A stretch of DNA of 64,000 nt from positions 1 through 64,000 of the forward strand of contig NZ_KQ034046.1 of the NCBI RefSeq assembly GCF_000970855.1, in the 5' to 3' direction. Shown in pieces: positions 1 through 10,308 of the stretch. A program made the translations under genes and the position numbers. Positions within the stretch are counted from its first letter, which is position 1. Every line of letters begins with the position of its first letter. Source of the stretch: Lactobacillus helsingborgensis (lineage in GTDB: Bacteria > Bacillota > Bacilli > Lactobacillales > Lactobacillaceae). The notes under the pieces were generated by a model. It saw only the letters and a list, made by a program, of their open reading frames with translations. It searched no databases and was not told where the DNA came from.

Positions 1-1368
1 TTGTTTGATATTAATAAATTTTGGCATCATTTTATTAGCGAAATGCACGAACATTTTAATGAGGTAGCTTATAACGCCTGGTTTAAAAACACCAGGCCTC
101 TTTCCTATAATAAGGAAACTCACGAATTGAAAATTGCAGTCCAAAATCCTGTAACCAAGGGATATTGGGAAAAAAATTTGGCGTCGCAATTAATTCAATC
201 TGCTTACGGGTATGCCAATATTGAAGTTATGCCGGTTTTTCAAATTGAAGGTGATAAAAGTACAGAAAGACTAGTAACTCCAAAAGTGCAAACTCAAGTA
301 GTTTCTGAGAATACCCGCCCACAAACAGATAATGCATTTGTGCGCAGCCTGAAACTCAATGAAAAATATACTTTTGACAACTTTGTTCAAGGTGAAGGAA
401 ACAAATTAGCAGCAGGTGCTGCCTTGGCAGTAGCTGACAGTCCCGGTAGCTTTTATAATCCCCTTTTTATTTTTGGTGGTGTCGGTTTAGGAAAAACGCA
501 CCTGATGCAGGCTATTGGCCATCAAATGCTGGCTGAGCGCCCCAATGCAAAAGTCGTTTACATCCAAAGTGAAACTTTCGTTAATGACTTCATTAACTCA
601 ATTAAGAACAAAACTCAGGATCAGTTCCGCGCTAAATACCGCACATGCGATTTATTATTAGTTGACGATATTCAATTTTTTGCAAAAAAAGAAGGTATTC
701 AGGAAGAATTTTTCCATACATTCGAAACGCTTTACAATGACCAAAAGCAGATAGTCATGACAAGCGACCGGCTTCCAACCGAGATACCAGATCTGTCCGA
801 ACGTTTGGTATCAAGGTTTACCTGGGGCCTACAGGTTGAAATCACCCCACCCGACTTAGAAACCCGAATTGCAATTTTACGCAAAAAAGCTGAAGCCGAA
901 AACTTAACTATTGATGACAATACTTTAGACTATATCGCTTCCCAAGTTGATACCAACATCCGTGAACTTGAAGGTGCTTTAGTAAAAGTCCAAGCACACG
1001 CCACAATTGAACATGAAGACATTAATGTCAATCTAGCGCGTGAGGCGCTGGCGGATCTCAAATTAGTCCAGAAAAATCAAGGTTTGCAAATCTCTAAAAT
1101 CCAAGAAGTAGTTGCAAATTATTTTCAAACTTCAACGCACGAATTAAAAGGAAAAAAGCGTGTACGCCAAATTGTGGTACCACGGCAAATAGCAATGTAT
1201 TTGTCCCGTGAATTAACTGATTCCAGCCTTCCTAAAATTGGCCAGGAATTTGGTGGTAAGGATCACACAACTGTTATGCATGCTTATGAAAAAATCAGCC
1301 GGGAAATAAAAACTAATTCCGATATTAAGACCGCTGTCTTTGATTTAAAGCAGATGCTTGACCGTTAA
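1..1368 (+). CDS. dnaA: Chromosomal replication initiator DnaA
   Basis: DnaA binds 9-mer boxes at the origin and, with ATP, opens the duplex for helicase loading. The 455-residue protein shows the four expected parts: N-terminal helicase/DnaD-binding domain (about 1-85), a variable linker, an AAA+ core with Walker A GGVGLGKTHL and Walker B LLLVDDIQF, and a C-terminal DNA-binding domain with the family signature around GGKDHTTVMHAY. The start is TTG at the first base of the window, so its promoter and ribosome binding site lie outside. dnaN follows after 172 bases holding origin sequence, the classical Firmicute arrangement. Length is normal for lactobacilli. Confidence 0.98.
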   Translation: MFDINKFWHHFISEMHEHFNEVAYNAWFKNTRPLSYNKETHELKIAVQNPVTKGYWEKNLASQLIQSAYGYANIEVMPVFQIEGDKSTERLVTPKVQTQVVSENTRPQTDNAFVRSLKLNEKYTFDNFVQGEGNKLAAGAALAVADSPGSFYNPLFIFGGVGLGKTHLMQAIGHQMLAERPNAKVVYIQSETFVNDFINSIKNKTQDQFRAKYRTCDLLLVDDIQFFAKKEGIQEEFFHTFETLYNDQKQIVMTSDRLPTEIPDLSERLVSRFTWGLQVEITPPDLETRIAILRKKAEAENLTIDDNTLDYIASQVDTNIRELEGALVKVQAHATIEHEDINVNLAREALADLKLVQKNQGLQISKIQEVVANYFQTSTHELKGKKRVRQIVVPRQIAMYLSRELTDSSLPKIGQEFGGKDHTTVMHAYEKISREIKTNSDIKTAVFDLKQMLDR

Positions 1369-1540
1369 AAGTTATTCACTGTGGAAAAATAGCGGAGTTG
1401 TACACATTTTCTTAACCGCAATAATTACGTTATTTTAAGGCTGTGATAACTTTTCAACAGAAGTCACAAGACCTACTAATACTACTAATTAAATATATAA
1501 TTAATATAAAGGAAACAGACAAAATAACAGGAGGCTCCAA
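1369..1540. other. Probable oriC (dnaA-dnaN intergenic): DnaA boxes, DnaA-trios, AT-rich unwinding element
   Basis: The spacer holds DnaA-box-like 9-mers near consensus TTATCCACA: TTATTCACT (1372-1380), TTTTCCACA on the minus strand (1380-1388), TTGTACACA (1398-1406) and TTTTCAACA (1451-1459). Downstream, 1472-1490 has a triplet-periodic run (CTACTAATACTACTAAT) resembling the DnaA-trio elements that guide DnaA onto single strand in Bacillus, followed by pure A/T at 1488-1509. Box cluster, then trios, then A/T run next to dnaN matches the Firmicute unwinding element. No upstream box cluster can be seen because the window begins at dnaA. Confidence 0.75.
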
Positions 1541-2671
1541 ATGAAATTTACCGTAAACAGAAATCTTTTTCTAGACAATTTAAACAATGTAATGCATGCC
1601 ATATCTTCCAGAGCAACTATCCCTATTCTCAGTGGAATTAAGCTTAACTTATCTGAAGATGAATTACTCTTAACTGGTAGTGATACCGATATTTCAATAG
1701 AAATTAAAATTCCGGTTAGTGAAGATCTAACTGTGGGCTCTACCGGCTCAATTGTGTTACCAGCACGCTTTTTTAGTGAAATTATTAGACGATTGCCTGG
1801 AAAAGAATTTTCTTTAGAAGTTAAAGAAAGTTTTCAAACCCAAATTATCTCTGAAAATAGTGAGTTTACAATTAATGGTTTAGATGCAAATAACTACCCA
1901 AGATTACCGGAAATTCCTGACGAGTCCTCTTTTGTTATTTCGGGAAAAACTTTCCGCGAAATTATCAATGAAACTCAATTTGCTGTTGCAACTCAAGAAA
2001 GCCGCTTAGTATTAACGGGAGTGCATTTTACTTTTAGCCCAGATAAGATTCATGCTGTAGCCACCGATTCCCATAGGTTGTCCAGCCGGGCCTTAGCTTT
2101 AGAAAATGGTCCGCAATCCAAGACTGATCTGATCATTCCTGGAAAAAGCTTGCTTGAGCTTGCTCGGATTATTGGTGAAACTAACCCTGAAATTAGAGTA
2201 TGTCCGGGAGAAAATCAGGTTCTTTTTGAAATCGGCAATATTCTGTTTTATTCACGTTTACTTGAAGGCAGCTACCCTGATACTGAGCGCCTAATCCCAA
2301 CAGATAGCACAACAACTGTGGAATTTGATTTAATGGAACTTTCCAGTGCACTAGATCGGGCAAGTTTACTGACACATGCTGGACGCAATAACGTAGTTGA
2401 TTTAACTCTTGATGTCGACAAGCAAATTGCCAAATTGTCTGGTGAGTCCGCTGAAATTGGTAATGTTGAAGAAGATGTCGGCTTTAAAAAGCTGACAGGT
2501 AAAAATCTGAAAATTTCATTTAATCCAGATTATTTACGTGACGCCTTGAAAGCTTCAGTGACTGACTCAGTTGTGATGTCATTCACGCAACCGCTGCGAC
2601 CATTTACGGTCAACCCAGATAAAAGCGATATTGATTTTGTCCAACTGATTACCCCAGTTAGAACATTTTAA
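1541..2671 (+). CDS. dnaN: DNA polymerase III beta sliding clamp
   Basis: The beta clamp is a ring-shaped homodimer that tethers DNA polymerase III and many repair proteins to DNA. The 376-residue product has the typical length and the three tandem clamp domains; the start MKFTVNRNLFLDNL and the C-terminal LITPVRTF are characteristic. ATG is preceded by AGGAGG (1529-1534) at ideal spacing. It lies just behind the origin, probably partly co-transcribed with dnaA, and is followed by a hairpin terminator. Confidence 0.98.
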   Translation: MKFTVNRNLFLDNLNNVMHAISSRATIPILSGIKLNLSEDELLLTGSDTDISIEIKIPVSEDLTVGSTGSIVLPARFFSEIIRRLPGKEFSLEVKESFQTQIISENSEFTINGLDANNYPRLPEIPDESSFVISGKTFREIINETQFAVATQESRLVLTGVHFTFSPDKIHAVATDSHRLSSRALALENGPQSKTDLIIPGKSLLELARIIGETNPEIRVCPGENQVLFEIGNILFYSRLLEGSYPDTERLIPTDSTTTVEFDLMELSSALDRASLLTHAGRNNVVDLTLDVDKQIAKLSGESAEIGNVEEDVGFKKLTGKNLKISFNPDYLRDALKASVTDSVVMSFTQPLRPFTVNPDKSDIDFVQLITPVRTF

Positions 2672-2691
2672 TCATTAAATTGAGCATAGAT

Positions 2692-2719
2692 AAAAAGTCA
2701 TCATTTGATGGCTTTTTTT
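2692..2719 (+). terminator. Rho-independent terminator after dnaN
   Basis: AAAAAGTCATCA and TGATGGCTTTTTTT form a hairpin with a very short loop and a T run 20 bases past the dnaN stop. A second weaker AAAGCC/GGCTTT hairpin lies at 2801-2820, before yaaA. Confidence 0.7.
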
Positions 2720-2895
2720 AGAGTCAACTTTTTATAATCGACCGAAAATGCTTGTCAGTTTATTTTTAATGTCATTTACTATGAATTGTTTATTTTAAAA
2801 AAAGCCGTTTATATGGCTTTATACGGGCTTTTAGTTGTTTTTTACTTGTGAAACGAATATACTTATTATAGGTATTTAAAGTGGTGAAGGTGGTT

Positions 2896-3105
2896 ATGAT
2901 CAAAGAGTTTAAGTTAACGAGTGAGTACATCACTCTAGGGCAATTTTTAAAAGAAGAAAGTATCATTTCTTCTGGTGGTCAGGCTAAGTGGTACCTGCAA
3001 GATAATCCAGTTTTACTGAATGGGGTCAAAGAACAAAGACGCGGCAAGAAATTGCGCTCTGGTGACAAGCTTGAAGTAAACCAAGAAACTTATGAATTGC
3101 GGTAG
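2896..3105 (+). CDS. yaaA: S4-domain RNA-binding protein YaaA
   Basis: A small S4-domain protein of the YaaA family, found next to recF in Firmicutes; the S4 fold binds structured RNA, but the exact role is not settled. The sequence has the S4 core from about residue 10 (LGQFLKEE...SGGQAKWYL) to the end (GDKLEV). The frame opens at GTG 2881, but AAGG at 2886-2889 sits well placed before ATG 2896, giving 69 residues, so I prefer the ATG. recF starts six bases after the stop, so the two are translated from one message. Confidence 0.9.
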   Translation: MIKEFKLTSEYITLGQFLKEESIISSGGQAKWYLQDNPVLLNGVKEQRRGKKLRSGDKLEVNQETYELR

Positions 3106-3111
3106 CATTAA

Positions 3112-4251
3112 ATGTATCTCAAGCATTTTATTGCACAAAATTACCGTAATCTGCAGCAGTTTGAGGTTGATTTTGATCCCAACGTCAATATTTTCATAGG
3201 TCAAAACGCGCAGGGCAAAACTAACTTACTCGAAGCAATTTACTTTTTAGCTTTAACACGTTCTCACAGAACTAGTAATGACAAAGAATTAATTGCTTTT
3301 GGTCAAGATTATGCCAATGTATCTGGTCATGTATATAAAAGTCAAGTTGACTTATCTCTGCGGGTTCTAATTACTAAAAAGGGTAAAAAAGTTTGGGTTA
3401 ATCGGATTGAACAAGCGAAGTTGTCCAAATATGTGGGACAATTGAACGCTATTTTATTTTCTCCAGAAGATTTAGATTTGATTAAAGGCGCACCTAGTCT
3501 GAGAAGACGTTTTATGGATCAGGAATTTGGGCAAATTAGTGCAGAATACCTCTATTTTGCGGGCAAGTACAAACAAGTCTTGCAGCAAAAAAATAATTAC
3601 TTAAAGCAATTAGCAAAGGGTGATGCGCACGATACCATGTTCTTGGAAGTTTTATCTGATCAATTGGCTGGAGTTGCAGCAGAAGTAGTTGTTCGCCGTT
3701 TTCAATTCCTAAAAAGCTTAGATAAGTACGCCCAAGATGCCTACAATCACATTAGTACCGGTGCAGAAAATTTGCAGGTAACTTACCAACCGTCAGTTAA
3801 GGAAATAACAGAAAAAGATAGTGTTGAAGAAGTTTATCATAAGTTACTGACTAACTTCCAAAAAAATCAGAAGGTTGAAATTCTCAAAGGTACTACTTTG
3901 AGTGGTCCTCACAGAGATGATATTGAATTTACACTTAATGGTAAAGATGCGCATTTGTATGGTTCTCAAGGGCAGCAAAGAACCATAGCGCTTAGTCTTA
4001 AACTGGCCGAAATACAGCTCGTGCACCAGATAACTGCTGAATATCCATTATTGCTACTTGACGATGTTATGAGCGAACTTGATCATAAACGACAAAGTGC
4101 CTTACTTAATTACATTCATGGTAAAACACAAACATTTATTACGACAACAGATCTTGCGGGTATTTCCTGGGAAATAATTAAAAAACCGAAAATATACCAA
4201 ATTAAATCTGGACAAATTTATTTAGAAGAGGGGAAATTGCATGGCAGATAA
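3112..4251 (+). CDS. recF: Recombination mediator RecF
   Basis: RecF loads RecA at gapped DNA during daughter-strand gap repair. The 379-residue protein has an SMC-like ABC head: Walker [14 protein letters not shown] (about 30-42), signature [11 protein letters not shown], and Walker [14 protein letters not shown] near the end. The last 11 bases overlap the start of gyrB, which implies translational coupling. Confidence 0.97.
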   Translation: MYLKHFIAQNYRNLQQFEVDFDPNVNIFIGQNAQGKTNLLEAIYFLALTRSHRTSNDKELIAFGQDYANVSGHVYKSQVDLSLRVLITKKGKKVWVNRIEQAKLSKYVGQLNAILFSPEDLDLIKGAPSLRRRFMDQEFGQISAEYLYFAGKYKQVLQQKNNYLKQLAKGDAHDTMFLEVLSDQLAGVAAEVVVRRFQFLKSLDKYAQDAYNHISTGAENLQVTYQPSVKEITEKDSVEEVYHKLLTNFQKNQKVEILKGTTLSGPHRDDIEFTLNGKDAHLYGSQGQQRTIALSLKLAEIQLVHQITAEYPLLLLDDVMSELDHKRQSALLNYIHGKTQTFITTTDLAGISWEIIKKPKIYQIKSGQIYLEEGKLHGR

Positions 4252-6205
4252 TGAAAAAGAAAATCTCAATCAAATTAAGCAATATGAAAAAGAAGCCGAT
4301 AAATATAATGCCAGTCAGATTCAAGTCTTAGGCGGACTTGAAGCAGTTCGTAAGCGTCCAGGAATGTATATTGGTTCTACCAGTTCTCAGGGCTTGCATC
4401 ATTTGGTTTGGGAAATAATTGATAATGGTATTGATGAAAGTCTAGCCGGTTTTGCCACTAAAATTGAAGTCACTATCAATGAAGACGGCAGTGTTACTGT
4501 TCAAGATGATGGTCGTGGTATTCCGGTAGATATTCAAAAGAAAACTGGCCGACCAGCTCTGGAAACTGTTTTTACTGTTTTACATGCCGGTGGTAAATTT
4601 GGCGGTGGCGGCTATAAGGTTTCTGGTGGTTTGCACGGAGTAGGTGCGTCAGTCGTTAACGCTCTTTCGACCAAACTGGACGTTACGACTATGCGTGACG
4701 GTAAAAAATATTTTATTGATTTTAGCCGTGGCCGTGTAGTTGACGAAATGAAAATGATTGGGACAGTTCCATTATCTGAGCATGGTACTATCGTCCATTT
4801 TTTCCCAGATCCAGACATTTTTACTGAAACCACTTCATTTGATGATAAGATCCTCAAAAACCGTATCCGTGAGTTAGCCTTTTTAAATAAGGGCCTGAAA
4901 TTAACGTTTACAGATAAGCGTAAAGAAAGTGCGGAAACCGATGTTTATCACTATGAAGGCGGAATTCAAGAATACGTTTCATTCTTAAATCGTGATACAG
5001 AAGTATTATTCAATGAGCCGATTTATGTAGAAGGTAACGATAACGATATCAACGTTGAAGTTTCTTTGCAGTATACAAAAGGCTATAAAACAACGTTAAT
5101 GACCTTTGCCAATAATATCCATACTTATGAAGGCGGAATGCACGAGGCAGGGTTCAAGACAGCCTTAACGCGGGTAGTTAATGATTATGCCCATAAGACC
5201 AAGTTATTAAAAGATAGTGATGATAATCTTTCAGGAGAAGATATTCGTGAAGGAATGACTGCTGTTGTTTCAGTTAAGCACCCTAATCCGCAATTTGAAG
5301 GTCAGACTAAGACCAAATTAGGGAACTCTGATGCACGGACTGCAGTAGATCACGCTTTTTCTGAAACCTTCAACCGTTTCTTAATGGAAAATCCGCAAGT
5401 TGGCCGGAAAATTGTTGAAAAAGCCCAACTGGCTGAACGTGCTAGAACAGCTGCTAAACGTGCGCGTGAAGTGACACGTAAGAAATCCGGATTGGAGATC
5501 GCTAATTTACCTGGTAAGTTAGCTGACAACACTAGTAATGACCCCAGCATTTCTGAATTATTCATAGTTGAGGGTAATTCGGCTGGAGGCTCTGCTAAAC
5601 AAGGTCGGTCAAGATTAACACAGGCGATTTTGCCAATCCGTGGTAAGATTTTGAACGTTGAAAAAGCGTCAATGGATAGAATTTTAGCTAACCAAGAAAT
5701 TAGGTCACTGTTTACAGCTTTAGGGACTGGTTTTGGCGCAGATTTTGATGTGTCTAAGGCTCGTTATCACAAATTAATCATTATGACAGATGCCGATGTC
5801 GATGGGGCCCACATTCGGACACTGCTCTTGACCCTCTTTTACAACTATATGCGGCCGATGATTGAAAAGGGCTACGTTTATATTGCACGTCCGCCTCTAT
5901 ACCAAGTGCGTCAAGGCAAAGTGGTCAGATATTTAGATACCGATGAAGAATTGCATGATTATCTGGGCAGTTTACAACCGAGTCCCAAACCGTTGGTACA
6001 ACGTTATAAGGGATTAGGTGAAATGGATCCTGAACAATTATGGGATACGACTATGAACCCTGAGAATAGACGGCTTGACCGTGTCAGCCCGGAATATGCT
6101 AAAAATGCCGATGAGGTTTTCGAATTGCTGATGGGTAATGAAGTAGGACCACGGCGCAATTTTATTGAAACTAACGCTAAATACGTTGAAAACTTGGATG
6201 CATAG
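4241..6205 (+). CDS. gyrB: DNA gyrase subunit B
   Basis: ATPase subunit of gyrase, which introduces negative supercoils. The 654-residue product has the GHKL ATPase domain ([32 protein letters not shown]), a transducer region and the TOPRIM/C-terminal part ([39 protein letters not shown]). The start at 4241 overlaps recF and is preceded by GAGGGG. gyrA follows nine bases after the stop. Confidence 0.99.
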   Translation: MADNEKENLNQIKQYEKEADKYNASQIQVLGGLEAVRKRPGMYIGSTSSQGLHHLVWEIIDNGIDESLAGFATKIEVTINEDGSVTVQDDGRGIPVDIQKKTGRPALETVFTVLHAGGKFGGGGYKVSGGLHGVGASVVNALSTKLDVTTMRDGKKYFIDFSRGRVVDEMKMIGTVPLSEHGTIVHFFPDPDIFTETTSFDDKILKNRIRELAFLNKGLKLTFTDKRKESAETDVYHYEGGIQEYVSFLNRDTEVLFNEPIYVEGNDNDINVEVSLQYTKGYKTTLMTFANNIHTYEGGMHEAGFKTALTRVVNDYAHKTKLLKDSDDNLSGEDIREGMTAVVSVKHPNPQFEGQTKTKLGNSDARTAVDHAFSETFNRFLMENPQVGRKIVEKAQLAERARTAAKRAREVTRKKSGLEIANLPGKLADNTSNDPSISELFIVEGNSAGGSAKQGRSRLTQAILPIRGKILNVEKASMDRILANQEIRSLFTALGTGFGADFDVSKARYHKLIIMTDADVDGAHIRTLLLTLFYNYMRPMIEKGYVYIARPPLYQVRQGKVVRYLDTDEELHDYLGSLQPSPKPLVQRYKGLGEMDPEQLWDTTMNPENRRLDRVSPEYAKNADEVFELLMGNEVGPRRNFIETNAKYVENLDA

Positions 6206-6214
6206 GAGGTTTAA

Positions 6215-8698
6215 ATGGATAACGACAATCAAGGTCAAGATCACAGAATAAGAAACGTTGATTTGACCAGCGTAATGAATAGTTCATTCTTGGATTATGC
6301 CATGTCCGTTATCGTCGCACGGGCTTTACCCGATGTGCGTGATGGCTTAAAGCCGGTTCAACGCCGGATTTTATATGGTATGAGTGAACTAGGTGTTACA
6401 CCAGATAAACCATACAAAAAGTCTGCCAGAATTGTAGGGGAAGTTATGGGTAAATTCCACCCTCACGGTGATTCCTCAATTTATTTGGCAATGGCTCATA
6501 TGGCCCAAGATTTCAGCTACCGCTATATGCTCGTTGACGGACACGGCAATTTTGGTTCAGTTGATGGTGATGAGCCCGCCGCAATGCGTTACACTGAGGC
6601 GCGCATGAGCAAAATAGCCGTTGAAATGCTGCGGGATATCAATAAAAACACTGTTAATTGGCAACGCAATTATGATGATTCTGAAAATGAACCGGTAGTA
6701 TTGCCGGCTAGAATACCAAATCTTTTAGTTAACGGCACTAGCGGTATTGCGGTTGGTATGACTACCAATATCCCGCCACACAACCTTTCAGAAGTGATTA
6801 AGGGACTGCACATGTTAATGAATAATCCCGCTATCACTACTAAAGAACTGATGAAGGCAATCCCAGGTCCCGATTTTCCTACAGGCGGAACGATCATGGG
6901 TCGCGGCGGCATTTATCGCGCCTATGAAACTGGTCGCGGCAACATTGTCGTCCGTGCTAATACCAATATTGAAACTGAAAAAAGTGGCCGTGAAAGAATA
7001 GTCGTCACTGAAATACCATACTTGGTTAATAAAGCAGAACTGGTTAAGAAAATTGCTGATTTAGCGCGTGCGAAAACAATTGATGGTATTACCGGTGTGC
7101 GGGATGAATCAGATCAAACGGGGATGAGAATTACCATTGATATCCGCCGTGATGCCAGCGCTAGTGTGGTTTTAAATAACTTGTTTAAACTGACGCAAAT
7201 GCAGGCTAACTTTGGCATGAATATGGTAGCAATCGTCGATGGCGCACCGCACTTTTTAAGCCTCAAGCAGATGCTGCAATATTATTTGGAGCACCAAGAA
7301 GATGTTGTTACTCGTAGAACTAAATTTGAATTAGCTAAAGCCGAAGCTAGAGCACACATTCTTGAAGGTCTCCAAATTGCCCTTGATCATATTGACGAAA
7401 TCGTCCACATCATTCGGCAGAGTCAATCAAGTGATATTGCTAAAGCTGCCTTAATCAGTCGTTTTGGTCTTGATGACAAGCAGTCACAAGCCATTTTAGA
7501 TATGCGCTTGGTACGGTTAACTGGTCTTGAGCGTGACAAGGTTGAAGCTGAATATAAAGAACTACAAGCTAAAATTGCCGACTATAAAGATATTTTGGCA
7601 AAGCCGGAACGCATTAATGAAATAATCTACAATGAATTGCTGGATATTCAAAAGCGCTTTGGCGATGATCGGCGGACTAAGATCGGTGCTAGTGAAGTTG
7701 TTTCAATTGAAGATGAAGATTTAATTGAAAAACAAGATGTTTTACTGACTTTAACCCATAGTGGCTATATTAAGCGGATGCCAATTACTGAATTTAAGAC
7801 TCAAAATCGTGGTGGTAAAGGTATTAAGGGCATGGGCGTTAAAGACGGTGATTTTATTGAAAACCTCATTTACTCCAGTACGCATGATATGTTACTGTTC
7901 TTTACCAACAAGGGCAAAGTTTATTCGAAGAAAGCCTATGAAATTCCGGAATTTGGCCGTACAGCCAAGGGTCTCCCAATAGTCAACTTATTGCAACTGG
8001 AAAAGGGCGAAAAAATTCAAACGATTGTTAATATTCCTGAAGATGCGGATGACCAATACTTATTCTTCATTACAAAGATGGGGACGGTCAAACGGACACA
8101 TGTCAGTGAATTTGGCAATATCCGTAACAGCGGTTTAATTGCTTTAACCTTGCGTGATGGCGATGAGTTGAATAATGTCCTGGCTACTGATGGCAAACAA
8201 GATATTTTAATCGGTACTCACTTAGGTTACGCCGTGCGCTTTAATGAGCAGACAGTTCGTTCAATGGGCCGGACAGCAGCTGGCGTTCGCGGAATTAATT
8301 TACGCGAAAATGACTATGTGGTTGGCTCTGGTGTCATTAAGAATAGCGATGAAGTGTTAGTCATTTCTGAAAAGGGTTACGGCAAGAGAACAGCAGCTGC
8401 CGAATATCCAACTAAAGGTCGCGGCGGAAAAGGTATCAAGACTGCAAATATTACCGAGAAAAATGGTCCACTCTCTGGTGTGACAGTGATCGATGGCAGC
8501 CAGGATATCATGGTGATTACTGATGATGGTATCATGATCCGCTTTAAGACAAAGGATGTTTCTCAAACAGGGCGCAGCACTTTGGGCGTTCGCTTGATCA
8601 AAGTTAATGACAACAATAAAGTTGCCAGTCTTGCGGTAGTTCCTGCCGAAGCAGATCAAGAAGTCGCTGCTGAAGAAACTGAGAACGAACAGGATTAA
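6215..8698 (+). CDS. gyrA: DNA gyrase subunit A
   Basis: DNA breakage-reunion subunit of gyrase. The 827-residue product contains the winged-helix/tower core with catalytic Tyr126 in [10 protein letters not shown], the quinolone-determining stretch HPHGDSSIY with the wild-type serine, and a C-terminal beta-pinwheel with the GyrA-box-like [10 protein letters not shown], followed by an acidic tail. AGGAGG sits eight bases before the ATG. Confidence 0.99.
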   Translation: MDNDNQGQDHRIRNVDLTSVMNSSFLDYAMSVIVARALPDVRDGLKPVQRRILYGMSELGVTPDKPYKKSARIVGEVMGKFHPHGDSSIYLAMAHMAQDFSYRYMLVDGHGNFGSVDGDEPAAMRYTEARMSKIAVEMLRDINKNTVNWQRNYDDSENEPVVLPARIPNLLVNGTSGIAVGMTTNIPPHNLSEVIKGLHMLMNNPAITTKELMKAIPGPDFPTGGTIMGRGGIYRAYETGRGNIVVRANTNIETEKSGRERIVVTEIPYLVNKAELVKKIADLARAKTIDGITGVRDESDQTGMRITIDIRRDASASVVLNNLFKLTQMQANFGMNMVAIVDGAPHFLSLKQMLQYYLEHQEDVVTRRTKFELAKAEARAHILEGLQIALDHIDEIVHIIRQSQSSDIAKAALISRFGLDDKQSQAILDMRLVRLTGLERDKVEAEYKELQAKIADYKDILAKPERINEIIYNELLDIQKRFGDDRRTKIGASEVVSIEDEDLIEKQDVLLTLTHSGYIKRMPITEFKTQNRGGKGIKGMGVKDGDFIENLIYSSTHDMLLFFTNKGKVYSKKAYEIPEFGRTAKGLPIVNLLQLEKGEKIQTIVNIPEDADDQYLFFITKMGTVKRTHVSEFGNIRNSGLIALTLRDGDELNNVLATDGKQDILIGTHLGYAVRFNEQTVRSMGRTAAGVRGINLRENDYVVGSGVIKNSDEVLVISEKGYGKRTAAAEYPTKGRGGKGIKTANITEKNGPLSGVTVIDGSQDIMVITDDGIMIRFKTKDVSQTGRSTLGVRLIKVNDNNKVASLAVVPAEADQEVAAEETENEQD

Positions 8699-8790
8699 CT
8701 ACTAAAATAAAATTTTAAAAAATTAGCAAATTATTTAACGTATTTATTAGTAAGAGATGAAAATTTCTTAGTGGATCACGTGAAGATAGT

Positions 8791-8819
8791 TTGGTAATTT
8801 TTTATTTATGTGCTAAAAT
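8791..8819 (+). promoter_or_regulatory. Sigma-A promoter of rpsF-ssb-rpsR
   Basis: A -35 TTGGTA (8791-8796) and a -10 TAAAAT (8814-8819) are separated by 17 bases. Transcription would start near 8826, just before the leader hairpins of rpsF. Confidence 0.7.
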
Positions 8820-8825
8820 TAGAGA

Positions 8826-8903
8826 TTGCGAGTAATAAACTTCATTACTCCTTGTTCTTGATTTTTAGCAAGAACCATTTAGTCCAGAAGGAGGTGCACT
8901 AGT
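8826..8903 (+). promoter_or_regulatory. rpsF leader RNA, probable S6:S18 autoregulatory element
   Basis: Two mutually exclusive structures can be drawn. GAGTAAT (8830-8836) pairs perfectly with ATTACTC (8844-8850). Alternatively CTCCTT (8848-8853) pairs with AAGGAG (8888-8893), the ribosome binding site of rpsF, enclosing the stem GTTCTTG (8854-8860)/CAAGAAC (8869-8875). S6:S18 is known to repress its own mRNA through such leaders in many bacteria. The position fits that class; the match to its conserved binding core was not tested. Confidence 0.65.
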
Positions 8904-9197
8904 ATGACAACTACTAAGTACGAAATAACTTATATTATCAAGCCTGACATTGATGAAGAATCAAAAAAGGCGTTGGTTGAAAACTATGATAAAGTTATTA
9001 CCGATAATGGTGGTACGATGGTTGAGTCAAAAGACTGGGAAAAGCGTCATTTCGCATATGAAATTAATAAATATCGTGAGGGATTATATCACGTTATGAC
9101 TTTCACTGCTGATAACGCTGACGCAGTTAACGAATTTGACCGTTTATCCAAGATTGATACTGCCGTTTTACGTTCAATGACTGTTAAAGTTGGATAA
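8904..9197 (+). CDS. rpsF: 30S ribosomal protein S6
   Basis: S6 forms a heterodimer with S18 on the platform of the small ribosomal subunit. The 97-residue product ([15 protein letters not shown]...[16 protein letters not shown]) has the usual length and beta-alpha-beta pattern. It is the first gene of rpsF-ssb-rpsR, and its AAGGAGG is the element that its leader can sequester. Confidence 0.98.
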   Translation: MTTTKYEITYIIKPDIDEESKKALVENYDKVITDNGGTMVESKDWEKRHFAYEINKYREGLYHVMTFTADNADAVNEFDRLSKIDTAVLRSMTVKVG

Positions 9198-9251
9198 TTA
9201 AGAACAAAAACGTTATCGTTTTCGTGATTTAGGAAAGGAAGGACCTAAAGT

Positions 9252-9761
9252 ATGATTAATCGAGTTGTACTTGTTGGCCGTTTAACACGTGATCCTGAAT
9301 TACGTACTACTGGGAGTGGAATCTCGGTTGCTACGTTTACTCTTGCCGTCGATCGTCAATATACTAACGCTCAAGGTGAGAGAGGTGCAGATTTTATCAG
9401 TTGTGTCATTTGGCGCAAAGCAGCAGAAAATTTCTGTAATTTTACGTCTAAAGGTTCACTTGTTGGTATTGATGGCCGAATTCAAACCAGAAACTACGAT
9501 AATAAAGACGGGCAAAGAGTATATGTAACGGAAGTTATTGTTGATAATTTCTCATTGCTTGAATCACGCAAAGATCGTGAGGCCCGTGGTCAAAATGGTG
9601 GTTACACACCAAATAATAATGGTAATTATGGTAATCAAAATACCAATAACAACCCTAATATGGGTACCCCAAACCAGAACAATGGCCTAGATAATACTCA
9701 GGATCCATTTGCCGGTTCAGGCGATACCATTGATATTTCTGATGATGATTTACCATTCTAA
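9252..9761 (+). CDS. ssb: Single-stranded DNA-binding protein
   Basis: SSB coats single-stranded DNA in replication and recombination. It has an OB-fold ([18 protein letters not shown] to about residue 105), a low-complexity Asn/Gly/Gln linker (about 115-155), and the acidic partner-binding tip DDDLPF. 169 residues is typical. It lies between rpsF and rpsR in the conserved operon. Confidence 0.98.
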   Translation: MINRVVLVGRLTRDPELRTTGSGISVATFTLAVDRQYTNAQGERGADFISCVIWRKAAENFCNFTSKGSLVGIDGRIQTRNYDNKDGQRVYVTEVIVDNFSLLESRKDREARGQNGGYTPNNNGNYGNQNTNNNPNMGTPNQNNGLDNTQDPFAGSGDTIDISDDDLPF

Positions 9762-9783
9762 ATTGATAGAAAGGACCTAGGAT

Positions 9784-10023
9784 ATGGCTCAACAAAGAAG
9801 AGGCGGCGCCCATCGTCGTCGTAAGGTTGACTACATTGCTGCCAACCATATTGATTACGTTGACTACAAGGACGTTGATTTGTTGAAACGTTTTATCTCC
9901 GAAAGAGGTAAAATCTTACCACGTCGTGTCACTGGCACCAGCGCTAAGAACCAACGTAAAGTAGCTAAGGCAATTGAAAGAGCTCGCATTATGGGCTTGT
10001 TGCCATTTGTTACTGAAGACTAA
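9784..10023 (+). CDS. rpsR: 30S ribosomal protein S18
   Basis: S18 pairs with S6 in the 30S platform. The 79-residue basic product ([40 protein letters not shown]) is typical. It is the third gene of the operon, 22 bases after ssb, with GAAAGGA before its ATG. Confidence 0.98.
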   Translation: MAQQRRGGAHRRRKVDYIAANHIDYVDYKDVDLLKRFISERGKILPRRVTGTSAKNQRKVAKAIERARIMGLLPFVTED

Positions 10024-10098
10024 TAAAGTTAACTAACTAACAGAAATTAAGTAGTGCTACTGATTACTTAATATCAAAATATAGACTGTTAATGAGAT

Positions 10099-10140
10099 AA
10101 ATCTCGAGATTAAGCTTACTTAATTTCGAGATTTTATTTT
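10099..10140 (+). terminator. Terminator of the rpsF-ssb-rpsR operon
   Basis: AAATCTCGAGATTAAG and CTTAATTTCGAGATTT form a long stem with a short loop, followed by TTATTTT, about 75 bases after rpsR. Confidence 0.85.
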
Positions 10141-10258
10141 ACCTAAAACAGGCTCGCAGTATTTTAGCAATAGTGCAGGGCGTGAAATTAGAGTAACTGA
10201 AACTGACATAACGATATTTTTAACCTTAATATTGGGGAGTTTCTTATCCAGTCAATCC

Positions 10259-10289
10259 AATGTATAATAATAATGATGTATTATACATT
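10259..10289. promoter_or_regulatory. 11-bp inverted repeat at the gdpP promoter region
   Basis: AATGTATAATA (10259-10269) and TATTATACATT (10279-10289) are perfect reverse complements separated by nine bases, 20 bases before the gdpP ATG. The left arm includes TATAAT (10263-10268), a candidate -10, though no good -35 lies 17 bases upstream. It could be an operator, or a hairpin in the 5' leader if transcription starts further upstream. Confidence 0.5.
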
Positions 10290-10308
10290 AATTTAGGAAG
10301 GACCTTAC

